Shown here piece after piece: positions 1 to 6,466 of a stretch of DNA of 7,850 bases. Every line of letters begins with the position of its first letter. The stretch's first letter is position 1. The DNA is from DATGLG01 sp035294245 (lineage in GTDB: Bacteria; Pseudomonadota; Alphaproteobacteria; JACZXZ01), in contig DATGLG010000007.1 in the NCBI GenBank assembly GCA_035294245.1, positions 1 through 7,850 of the forward strand, given 5' to 3'. The position numbers and the translations under genes are program-made. Below the pieces are notes generated by a model, which saw only the letters and a program-made list of their open reading frames with translations, was not told the origin of the DNA and ran no database searches.

Positions 1-25
1 ATCTCAGTCTGCACTCTCCCCCTCG

Positions 26-268
26 TCATTCCCGCGAAAGCGGGAATCCAGTATTTCCACGGAAAACCTGGATTCCGGCTCTCCGCGGAGCCTGTCCTCG
101 GGCCGGCCTTCGGCCGGACCCGTGGGCTCCGGCCGGAATGACGGCTATTCCTTTGAAAGCGGCGCCCATCCAGACTTGTGTGCATGCCGTAGCGCGAAAG
201 CGGGGGCCCAGGAACTCCTGGATTCCCGCCCCCGCCTGCGCGAGGGCAAGCTTTGCGCGGGAATGACG
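26..268. repeat. Left dispersed palindromic repeat element (MITE/REP-like, non-coding)
   Basis: This non-coding stretch is built from nested palindromes. It opens with TCATTCCCGC (26-35) and closes with the reverse complement GCGGGAATGA (257-266), which gives it the look of a miniature element with terminal inverted repeats. A perfect 8-bp stem with a GAAA loop lies at 28-47. A 6-bp CCGGCC/GGCCGG stem with a TTC loop lies at 103-117. A 13-bp stem (200-212 with 217-221 and 228-235, six-base bulge) lies near the inner end. An internal GGAATGACGG at 135-144 suggests two joined units. No reading frame here resembles a known protein. Such TCATTCCCGC-type palindromes are common in intergenic DNA of proteobacteria. 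The boundary at 268 is supported because similarity to the right-hand copy stops there. Confidence 0.8.
60..195 (+). repeat. Left arm of a 136-bp perfect inverted repeat flanking the operon
   Basis: Read base by base, this segment equals the reverse complement of 7712-7847 with no mismatch found. The first difference outward is at base 59 (A here, G in the other copy). The inner end is where this copy gains an extra 57-bp block (196-252), after which similarity resumes. Perfect identity in non-coding DNA implies recent spread, gene conversion or recombination between the copies. Confidence 0.92.
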
Positions 269-328
269 ATTTGTCGTGGCGACTGAATCCAACGAAATCG
301 GCCCAGGCGCCGCCCGCAACGCCGCGGC

Positions 329-357
329 TTGACTCGCCCCCGGGCCCTGGCGATATT
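329..357 (+). promoter_or_regulatory. Predicted sigma70-type promoter of the operon
   Basis: TTGACT (329-334) matches five of six bases of the -35 consensus. It is followed after exactly 17 bases by GATATT (352-357), which matches four of six bases of the -10 consensus. This is the only AT-rich patch in the gap ahead of the first gene, in an otherwise very GC-rich region. Transcription would begin around 363-366, leaving a leader of about 30 bases before the ATG at 397. The promoter call is an inference from consensus and position; no start site has been mapped. Confidence 0.6.
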
Positions 358-374
358 GTTCGTACACGAACAAT
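355..374. promoter_or_regulatory. Perfect 20-bp palindromic operator overlapping -10 and transcription start
   Basis: The sequence ATTGTTCGT-AC-ACGAACAAT is a perfect inverted repeat with 9-bp arms and a 2-bp centre. It begins inside the predicted -10 box (352-357) and covers the expected transcription start. A dimeric repressor bound here would block RNA polymerase directly. Size and symmetry suit a TetR-, GntR- or IclR-type catabolic repressor, but the family cannot be decided from the site. It does not fit the alphaproteobacterial LexA direct repeat (GTTC-N7-GTTC). No regulator gene lies in this window, so the repressor must be encoded elsewhere. Confidence 0.7.
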
Positions 375-382
375 CGTCGCCC

Positions 383-389
383 AGGGAGG
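383..389 (+). promoter_or_regulatory. Ribosome binding site deciding the start of the FAD-subunit gene
   Basis: AGGGAGG sits seven bases before the ATG at 397. This strong Shine-Dalgarno match selects that start over the in-frame ATG at 253, which lies inside the repeat element and upstream of the predicted promoter. Confidence 0.8.
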
Positions 390-396
390 CGCCGGA

Positions 397-1239
397 ATGG
401 GCAGCTATCTGCGCCCGACCACCATCGACGATGCGCTCGCAGCACTCGCGGCCAAGCGTCACACCATCCTCGCCGGCGGCACGGATTTCTATCCCGCGCG
501 CGTCGGCCGCCCGCTGCGCGACGACGTGCTCGATATCACCGGCCTCGCGGCGCTGCGGACGATCAAGGACGAGGGCGAGGCCTGGCGCATCGGCTGCCTC
601 GCCACCTGGACCGATCTCGTGCGCAAGCCGCTGCCCCCGTGCTTCGACGGGCTGAAGCAGGCGGCGCGCGCCATCGGCGGCGTGCAGATTCAGAATGCGG
701 GCACGCTTTGCGGCAATGTCTGCAACGCCTCGCCGGCCGCCGACGGCATTCCCAATCTCCTGGCCCTCGACGCCGAGGTCGAGCTCGCCTCCCTGCGCGG
801 CGAGCGTCGCGTGCCGCTCGCGGCCTTCGTGACCGGCAATCGCATGACGGCGCGGCAGGGGGACGAGCTGGTGACGGCCCTCCTCGTGCCGAAGCCGCGG
901 CGTCCCGCGCGCAGCCGCTTTCTCAAATTGGGTGCGCGCAAATATCTGGTCATCTCGATCGTGATGGCGGCGGGTGTCATCGAGGCGGCCGAGGATGGCC
1001 GCGTCGCCGCGGCGCGCATCGCGATCGGCGCCTGCTCCGCGGTGGCGCAGCGCCTGCCGGCGCTGGAAGCAGTGCTGCGCGGCCGCGCTCTCGACGCGAA
1101 GCTGGGAAATGCGGTCTCGCCCGCTCATCTCGCGCCGCTCAGCCCCATCGACGACGTGCGCGGCGCGGCCGCCTATCGCCGCGACGCCGCGCTCACCATG
1201 CTGCGCCGCCTGCTCGGCGAGCTCGGAGCCGGCGCATGA
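397..1239 (+). CDS. FAD-binding subunit of a xanthine dehydrogenase-family molybdenum hydroxylase (CoxM/YgfM type)
   Basis: This 280-residue protein passes electrons from the iron-sulfur clusters of the molybdenum hydroxylase encoded next to FAD and then to an external acceptor. The CoxM-like FAD fold is shown by the first FAD loop AGGTD (residues 26-30), the second loop IGGVQIQNAGTLCGNVCNAS (93-112) followed by PAAD (113-116), and the C-terminal strand LKLGARKYLVISIV. Length is normal for the family (about 260-300). In the second loop two small residues usual for the family (GTIGGNLANASP-like) are cysteines, Cys105 and Cys109, a mild oddity. The ATG at 397 has an ideal ribosome binding site; the longer frame from 253 would begin inside a repeat. 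The stop overlaps the next start (ATGA, 1236-1239), so translation is probably coupled. Family assignment is secure; the substrate is not. Confidence 0.93.
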   Translation: MGSYLRPTTIDDALAALAAKRHTILAGGTDFYPARVGRPLRDDVLDITGLAALRTIKDEGEAWRIGCLATWTDLVRKPLPPCFDGLKQAARAIGGVQIQNAGTLCGNVCNASPAADGIPNLLALDAEVELASLRGERRVPLAAFVTGNRMTARQGDELVTALLVPKPRRPARSRFLKLGARKYLVISIVMAAGVIEAAEDGRVAAARIAIGACSAVAQRLPALEAVLRGRALDAKLGNAVSPAHLAPLSPIDDVRGAAAYRRDAALTMLRRLLGELGAGA

Positions 1240-4043
1240 GCGCGCGGCCGCCCAAGCTCGAGTTCGAGGTCAACGGGCGCGCCGTCGCCGTCGGCGCCGC
1301 GCCCCTACGGCGCCTCGCCGAGGTGCTGCGCGAGGATCTCGGCTTGACCGGGACCAAGGTCGGCTGCAATGCGGGCGATTGCGGCGCCTGCACGGTGCTG
1401 CTTGACGGCGAGCAGGTCTGCGCCTGCCTCGTTGCGGTGGGGCAGGTGGCGGGGCGGCGGGTGACCACCGTCGAGGGCCTCGCGGGCGCGGACGGACTCA
1501 ACCGCCTCCAGCGCGCCTTCCACAGACGCGGTGCCGCCCAATGCGGCATCTGCTCGCCGGGGATGCTGATGGCGGCAAGCGATCTCCTCGCGCGCAATCC
1601 CCATCCCGACGAGACGGCGGTCCTCGACGCCCTCGGCGGCGTGCTCTGCCGCTGCACCGGCTATCGCAAGATCGTCGAGGCGGTGCTCGACGCCGCCAAT
1701 GGCGCGGCCGACACGGCGCCGCCACCGCCGGCGGTGGGGCGGGCGGTCGGCGCGCGCATGCTCAAGACCGACGGCATTGGCAAATTGACGGGCTCCGAGC
1801 GCTATGGCGACGACGTGGCGCCCAAGGATTCGCTGTGGCTGCGCGCCGTGCGCTCGCCCCATGCCCGCGCGCGCTTCACCCTCGGCTCCTTCGCGGCGCT
1901 CCATGCCCGCTATCCCGGCCTCGTGCGCGTGCTCACCGCCGCCGACGTGCCCGGCAGCAACCGCTTCGGCATCTACCCCGACATCAAGGACCAGCCCGTC
2001 CTCGCCGAGGGCTTCGTGCGCTTCCGCGGCGAGGCCGTGCTCGCCCTGGTCGGCGACGGCGACACCATCGCCGCCATCGGCGACGACGAGATTCCGATCC
2101 AATGGGAGCCGCAGGACCCGGTGACCGGCGTCGCCGCGGCGCTCGCATCGGAAGCGCCGGCGCTGCATCCCGACAAGCCCGACAACGTGCTCATCCATGG
2201 CCGGCTCTGCACCGGCGATCTCGAGACCGGCTTCGCCAAGGCGGCGGCGGTGGCGGAGGGGGATTTCCAGACCTCCTTCGTCGAGCATGCCTATATCGAG
2301 CCGGAAGCCGGCTATGCCCGGCGCGTGCGCGGGGCCGATGGCGAGGACCGCATCGAGATCGTCGCCTGCACCCAGACGCCTTACATGGACCGCGACGAGC
2401 TCGCCCTCGTGCTCGGCCTCAAGCGCGAGCAGGTGCGCATCGTGCCGACGGCGGTCGGCGGCGGCTTCGGCGGCAAGCTCGACATCTCGCTGCAGCCGCT
2501 CATTGCCACCGCGGCCTGGATCCTCGGCCGGCCCGTGCGCTGCGTCTATACGCGGCCCGAATCCATGGCGTCGACGACCAAGCGCCATCCCGCCACCATC
2601 CGCGCGCGCTCCGCCTGCGATGCCGAGGGCAAGCTGACGGCCTTCGATTTCCACGCCGATTTCAACACCGGCGCCTATGCCTCCTGGGGGCCGACGGTCG
2701 CCAACCGCGTGCCGGTGCACGCGACCGGCCCCTATGCGGTGCCGGCGATCAAGGCGACGACGCGCGCCATCTATACGAACGAGACGCCCGCCGGCGCCTT
2801 CCGCGGCTTCGGCGTGCCCCAGGCGGCGATCGCCCATGAGGCGCTGATGGACGAGCTCGCAGCGAAGCTCGGCATCGATCCCTTGGAGTTCCGCCGCCGC
2901 AACGCCCTGCGGCACGGCTCGGTCATCGGCACCGGGCAGCGCCTCGCGGCGAGCGTCGGGCTCGTGCCCTGCCTCGATGCGCTGGAGCCGCGCTGGCGGG
3001 CGGCGCGCGCGGCGGCGGCGCAATTCAACGCGGCGGGAGGGATCAAGCGCCGCGGCGTCGGCATCGCCTGCATGTGGTACGGCATCGGCAATACCTCGCT
3101 CTCCAACCCCTCCACCATGAAGGTCGGCATCAGCCGCGACGGGTGCCTCACGCTCTATAACGGCGCCGTCGATATCGGCCAGGGCTCGAACACCATCATG
3201 GTGCAAATCTGCGCCGACGCCCTCGGGATCGCCGCGGACAGGTTCGACCTCGTCATGGGCGATACCGATCTCACCGCCGATGCGGGCAAGACCTCGGCCT
3301 CGCGCCAGACCTTCGTCTCGGGCAAGGCGGCGCAGCTCGCCGGCGAGGATTTGCGCCATCAAATCCTGCGCCTCGCCAATGCCGGACCCGAGGCGACGAT
3401 CGCCCTCGAGGGCAAGATGCTCACCGTCGCCGAGGGCGAGGCGCTGCGCTCGATCGATCTCGCCACGCTTCCCGTGAAGGAGCGCGACGACGTGCTCGTC
3501 GGCCTCGGGCATTTCGATCCACCGACGACCCCGCTCGACGCGGACGGCCAGGGGATTCCCTACGCCACCTACGGCTTCGCCGCGCAATTTGCGGAGGTCG
3601 AGGTCGATCTCGAGCTCGGCACCGTCGAGGTCCGGCGCATCGTCGCCGCCCATGATGTCGGCCGCAGCATCAACCCGACCCAGGTGGAGGGGCAGATCCA
3701 TGGCGGCATCGCCCAGGGCCTCGGCTTGGCGCTGATGGAGGAGTTCATCCCCGGCCGCAATGAGAACCTGCACGACTACCTGATCCCCACCATCGGCGAC
3801 GTGCCGCCGATCGAGACGATCCTCATCGAGGACGCCGAGCCCCTCGGTCCCTACGGCGCCAAGGGCATCGGCGAGCCGGCGCTCATTCCAACCGCACCCG
3901 CCATTCTCGGCGCCATCCACCACGCGACGGGCGTGCGCATCCGCCGCGTGCCGGCGACCCCCGATCGCGTGCGGGCCGCCTTGCTCGCGGCGCAGGCGAC
4001 GGCGGCTCCACGGCCCGGCTCGGGAGGCAAGGATCATGGCTGA
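1236..4043 (+). CDS. Fused [2Fe-2S]/molybdopterin subunit of a xanthine dehydrogenase-family hydroxylase (XdhD-like architecture)
   Basis: This 935-residue protein joins two chains that are often separate. Residues 1 to about 157 are the CoxS-like part. It has a plant-ferredoxin [2Fe-2S] site (Cys44, 49, 52, 64) and the second cluster site CGIC (103-106) plus CRC (138-140), with Gln102 preceding it. A short Ala/Pro linker (about 159-168) leads to the CoxL-like molybdopterin domain. That domain shows DGIGKLTG (179-186), VGGGFGGK (407-414), GAFRGFGVPQ (520-529), DIGQGS with Gln649, and GAKGIGEP with the probable catalytic Glu880. The FRGFG loop lacks the Cys of aerobic CO dehydrogenase, so this is a hydroxylase using water oxygen. 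Fused FeS-Mo chains beside a separate FAD subunit are known from E. coli XdhD/YgfM. With an Hnr-like gene next, an N-heteroaromatic substrate such as nicotinate is likely but unproven. It overlaps hnr by 8 bases. No signal peptide is seen; cytoplasmic. Confidence 0.93.
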   Translation: MSARPPKLEFEVNGRAVAVGAAPLRRLAEVLREDLGLTGTKVGCNAGDCGACTVLLDGEQVCACLVAVGQVAGRRVTTVEGLAGADGLNRLQRAFHRRGAAQCGICSPGMLMAASDLLARNPHPDETAVLDALGGVLCRCTGYRKIVEAVLDAANGAADTAPPPPAVGRAVGARMLKTDGIGKLTGSERYGDDVAPKDSLWLRAVRSPHARARFTLGSFAALHARYPGLVRVLTAADVPGSNRFGIYPDIKDQPVLAEGFVRFRGEAVLALVGDGDTIAAIGDDEIPIQWEPQDPVTGVAAALASEAPALHPDKPDNVLIHGRLCTGDLETGFAKAAAVAEGDFQTSFVEHAYIEPEAGYARRVRGADGEDRIEIVACTQTPYMDRDELALVLGLKREQVRIVPTAVGGGFGGKLDISLQPLIATAAWILGRPVRCVYTRPESMASTTKRHPATIRARSACDAEGKLTAFDFHADFNTGAYASWGPTVANRVPVHATGPYAVPAIKATTRAIYTNETPAGAFRGFGVPQAAIAHEALMDELAAKLGIDPLEFRRRNALRHGSVIGTGQRLAASVGLVPCLDALEPRWRAARAAAAQFNAAGGIKRRGVGIACMWYGIGNTSLSNPSTMKVGISRDGCLTLYNGAVDIGQGSNTIMVQICADALGIAADRFDLVMGDTDLTADAGKTSASRQTFVSGKAAQLAGEDLRHQILRLANAGPEATIALEGKMLTVAEGEALRSIDLATLPVKERDDVLVGLGHFDPPTTPLDADGQGIPYATYGFAAQFAEVEVDLELGTVEVRRIVAAHDVGRSINPTQVEGQIHGGIAQGLGLALMEEFIPGRNENLHDYLIPTIGDVPPIETILIEDAEPLGPYGAKGIGEPALIPTAPAILGAIHHATGVRIRRVPATPDRVRAALLAAQATAAPRPGSGGKDHG
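4022..4027 (+). promoter_or_regulatory. Ribosome binding site for the hnr-like gene, inside the preceding coding region
   Basis: GGGAGG lies eight bases before the ATG at 4036, within the last codons of the molybdenum subunit gene. It supports the 4036 start and an 8-bp gene overlap. Confidence 0.7.
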
Positions 4044-5538
4044 TCCGGCGACGAAGGGGGATCAGGGCATCGTCACCTGCGATGCCTGCCCGGTGCTGTG
4101 CCGCATCCGCCCCGGGCGGACGGGAGCCTGCGACCGCTACGGCAATGTCGAGGGCGTGCTCACCCGCATGGATCCGATGGTGCTGGCCCAGAAGGTGATC
4201 GACCAGAACGGCCAGGTGGTACCCTTCCTCGCCAATCCGGAATGGCGCGGCGGCGTGCTGTCGGGGCCGCCGACCTTGGCCAATGCGCGCTTCCTCACGG
4301 GGATCGGCTCCGGCACCACCTATCCCGACTACAAGCCCGCACCCTTCATCGTGGCGAGCGAGCATGAGGGCGTCGACATGGTCACCGTCGTGACCGAGGG
4401 CATCTTCAGCTATTGCGGCGTCAAGCTGAAGATCGACACCGACCGCTATGTCGGCCCCGAGCAGGCCGCGGTGCGCTGCGAGGGCGAGCAGGTCGGCCAT
4501 GTCACGACGGCGGAATATGGCTCCCAGATGCTGGCGGTCGGCGGCGTGCGGCACCTCACCGGCGGCAGCAAGAAGGAAGGCAGCGTCACTTGCCAGACCA
4601 TGCTTCGCCTCTGCAACAAGGAGGCCGTCGAGCTCAGCGTCGACGGCGGTGCCAAGCTCGTCGTCCAGGCGGGCAAGGCGCCCGTCATCAACGACGCGCA
4701 GGAGGAGCGCATGCGCGTCGGCTGCGGCTCCGCGACGATCGGCATCTTCGCCAAGCAGTGGCACGGCAATGTGGACGAGGTCATCGTCGTCGACGACCAC
4801 ATCACCGGCGTGCTGACCGAGCACCAGGCCGGCCGCTTCCTCGACCTGCCGCCGGCAGGCATCCGCGTGCGCGGCCGCCGCTCGACGCCGGGGCGCTATT
4901 TCCAGGTCGCCAATCCCGGCAGCGGCTGGGGCGGCACCGATATCAAGGAGCCCCTCTCGATCATCGAGGCGATCGATCCCAAGACGGCGTGGCCGGGCAT
5001 GCGCCTCCTCATGGTCAGCACGACGGGCGAGGACGCCGCCTATTTCGTGCTCGACGAGGCCCTCAAGCCGCAGCCGGCGGCGATGCCGGCGCCGCTCCGC
5101 AAGGTCGTCGAGCGCATCGGCGAGAATTGCGAGCCCGCGCTGGTCTCCGTCCTCTTCATGGCGGGCGCCGGCGGCTCCTTGCGCGCCGGGGTCACCGAGA
5201 ACCCGGTCAAGCTGACGCGCTCGGTCAAGGACGCCCTCACGCGCGTCACCTCGGGCGGCGCCCCCGTCTATGTCTGGCCGGGCGGGGGGATCACCTATAT
5301 GGTCGACGTCACCCGCATGCCCGATAACGCCTTCGGCCATGTGCCGACGCCGGCGATCGTGGCGCCCATCGAGTTCACCCTGCGCCTCGACGATTATCGC
5401 GATCTCGGCGGCCACATGGCGAGCGTGCGCCGGCTCGACGAGATCGGCGGCGTCGATCGCCTGCGCGTGATGGGCTGGCACGACAGCAATCCCTGGCCCT
5501 TCGATCCGCAGCCCTCGGCGCGGCGCCGGGCCGGATGA
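4036..5538 (+). CDS. hnr: 6-hydroxynicotinate reductase-like iron-sulfur flavoprotein
   Basis: In Eubacterium barkeri, Hnr reduces 6-hydroxynicotinate to 1,4,5,6-tetrahydro-6-oxonicotinate using a covalently bound flavin and several iron-sulfur clusters. This 500-residue protein resembles that family as I remember it; the call is by recognition, not by alignment. The N-terminus has a CxxCPVLCRI...GACDRY signature with Cys15, 18, 22 and 32, a plausible [4Fe-4S] site. Further cysteines are Cys127, 148, 186, 193, 230 and 365. Gly229-Thr234 (GCGSAT) loosely resembles the SGAT flavinylation motif. No membrane segment or signal peptide is visible, so it is probably cytoplasmic. It follows the hydroxylase directly, matching the order hydroxylation then ring reduction, and overlaps UPF0280 by ATGA. 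The true substrate may be another hydroxylated N-heterocycle. E. barkeri Hnr was reported with one [2Fe-2S] and two [4Fe-4S] clusters; ten cysteines here may mean fewer. Confidence 0.75.
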   Translation: MADPATKGDQGIVTCDACPVLCRIRPGRTGACDRYGNVEGVLTRMDPMVLAQKVIDQNGQVVPFLANPEWRGGVLSGPPTLANARFLTGIGSGTTYPDYKPAPFIVASEHEGVDMVTVVTEGIFSYCGVKLKIDTDRYVGPEQAAVRCEGEQVGHVTTAEYGSQMLAVGGVRHLTGGSKKEGSVTCQTMLRLCNKEAVELSVDGGAKLVVQAGKAPVINDAQEERMRVGCGSATIGIFAKQWHGNVDEVIVVDDHITGVLTEHQAGRFLDLPPAGIRVRGRRSTPGRYFQVANPGSGWGGTDIKEPLSIIEAIDPKTAWPGMRLLMVSTTGEDAAYFVLDEALKPQPAAMPAPLRKVVERIGENCEPALVSVLFMAGAGGSLRAGVTENPVKLTRSVKDALTRVTSGGAPVYVWPGGGITYMVDVTRMPDNAFGHVPTPAIVAPIEFTLRLDDYRDLGGHMASVRRLDEIGGVDRLRVMGWHDSNPWPFDPQPSARRRAG

Positions 5539-6455
5539 TGGCGACGCCGGCCGCTCGCGAGATTTATCCCATGGCAGGCAGCGCCGTGGCGGCGCTGCTG
5601 CCGGACGGCAGGCGTCTCCATCTCCAGCACGGCCCCATCGACCTCGTCATCGAGGCCTTCGGCGCAGCGGACGAGGTGCGCCGCGCCTATCGCCAGGCCG
5701 CCGCGCGCTTCGACGGGCTGCTCGATGAACTGGTGGCGGAGCTTTCCCTGCTCCGTCACCCCCTCGGCGCGCGCGACCCGCAGGCGCGGGGGGCTGTCGC
5801 CCGGCGCATGGTTGCCGCCTGCCGGCCCTATTGCGACGATTTCATCACGCCCATGGCGGCGGTGGCGGGGGCCGTGGCCGACGAGGTGCTCGCAGCGCTT
5901 GCGGCGGGGCGGGACCTCGCCCGCGGCTATGTCAATGACGGCGGCGACATCGCGCTTCATCTACGGCCCGGCGAGCGCTTCCGCGCGGGCATCATCGCCG
6001 ATGTCGCGATGCCGGAGATCTTCGCCACGCTCGTCATCGACGCCGCCGCGCCGGTGCGCGGCATCGCGACGAGCGGCCGCGCCACCAAGGGACAGGGCGG
6101 GCGCAGCTTCTCCCGCGGCATCGCCGATTCCGTGACGGTGCTGGCGAAGGACGGCGCCGCCGCCGACGCCGCGGCGACGATGGTCGCGAACGCCGTCGAT
6201 ATCGACCATCCCGCCATCCGCCGCGAGCCCGCGCGCGCGCTCGATCCCGACAGCGATCTCGGCGATATCCTCGTCACCGTCGCGGTCGGGGAGCTGGGCG
6301 CTGCGGAGATCGCCCTTGCGCTCGCGCGCGGCGAGGCGCTGGCGCGCCGCCTGCGGGAGGCTGGACATATCCACGGCGCCGTCCTTACGCTCAAGGGCGC
6401 CTGCCGGGTCGTCGGCGGCGACGCGCTGCGCCTTGCGCCACCCCATGCCGCCTGA
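5535..6455 (+). CDS. UPF0280 family protein (ApbE-like superfamily), possible flavin-attachment or flavin-handling factor
   Basis: This 306-residue protein matches the UPF0280 pattern, a branch related to ApbE flavin transferases. ApbE-like landmarks are TPMAAVAG (residues 105-112), NDGGDI (134-139), GIATSG (176-181) and DAAAT (211-215). The last resembles the Asp...Thr that binds metal in ApbE. The HxID-P-x-TG stretch of true ApbE, expected after the ATSG turn, is replaced by GRSFSRGIADSV (about 189-200). The reaction is therefore uncertain. No lipoprotein signal or membrane helix is seen, so it is cytoplasmic like its neighbours. ATG 5535 overlaps the hnr stop; an in-frame ATG at 5571 is an alternative because no strong ribosome binding site precedes either. 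Since characterised Hnr has covalent flavin, a role in flavinylating the reductase is a reasonable inference. Family is fairly sure, function is not. Confidence 0.85.
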   Translation: MMATPAAREIYPMAGSAVAALLPDGRRLHLQHGPIDLVIEAFGAADEVRRAYRQAAARFDGLLDELVAELSLLRHPLGARDPQARGAVARRMVAACRPYCDDFITPMAAVAGAVADEVLAALAAGRDLARGYVNDGGDIALHLRPGERFRAGIIADVAMPEIFATLVIDAAAPVRGIATSGRATKGQGGRSFSRGIADSVTVLAKDGAAADAAATMVANAVDIDHPAIRREPARALDPDSDLGDILVTVAVGELGAAEIALALARGEALARRLREAGHIHGAVLTLKGACRVVGGDALRLAPPHAA

Positions 6456-6461
6456 AGGGAG
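6454..6461 (+). promoter_or_regulatory. Ribosome binding site supporting a GTG start
   Basis: GAAGGGAG overlaps the UPF0280 stop codon (6453-6455) and lies five bases before GTG 6467. The in-frame ATG at 6476 would be 14 bases away, which is too far. The GTG start is therefore preferred. Confidence 0.65.
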
Positions 6462-6466
6462 CTGCC

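Noticed and set aside
26..268. Repetitive palindromes as a possible CRISPR array
   Set aside because: There are no evenly spaced identical direct repeats with unique spacers; the structure is nested hairpins of unequal size.
355..374. Palindrome as an alphaproteobacterial LexA box
   Set aside because: LexA sites in this group are direct repeats of the GTTC-N7-GTTC type; this is an inverted repeat with GTTC-N6-GAAC.
253..396. A 48-residue N-terminal extension of the FAD subunit starting at ATG 253
   Set aside because: It would start inside the repeat element and upstream of the promoter, has no similarity to the family N-terminus, and lacks a ribosome binding site; ATG 397 has AGGGAGG.
145..1128. 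A 327-codon minus-strand frame spanning the repeat, promoter and FAD-subunit gene
   Set aside because: It runs through the repeat element and reads as compositional shadow, with no domain signature.
639..1235. Upstream extension of the molybdenum subunit frame by 199 codons
   Set aside because: The extra sequence is Arg/Ala-rich out-of-frame reading of the FAD subunit. The [2Fe-2S] domain begins properly at ATG 1236, which overlaps the previous stop.
1305..4037. A 910-codon open frame on the minus strand opposite the molybdenum subunit
   Set aside because: Long antisense frames are expected in very GC-rich genes. The translation is low-complexity Ala/Arg/Gly/Asp/His-rich with no recognisable domain, while the plus strand has full family motifs.
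3883..5481. A 532-codon open frame on the minus strand opposite hnr
   Set aside because: Same composition effect; no motifs, and it spans the junction of two well-supported plus-strand genes.
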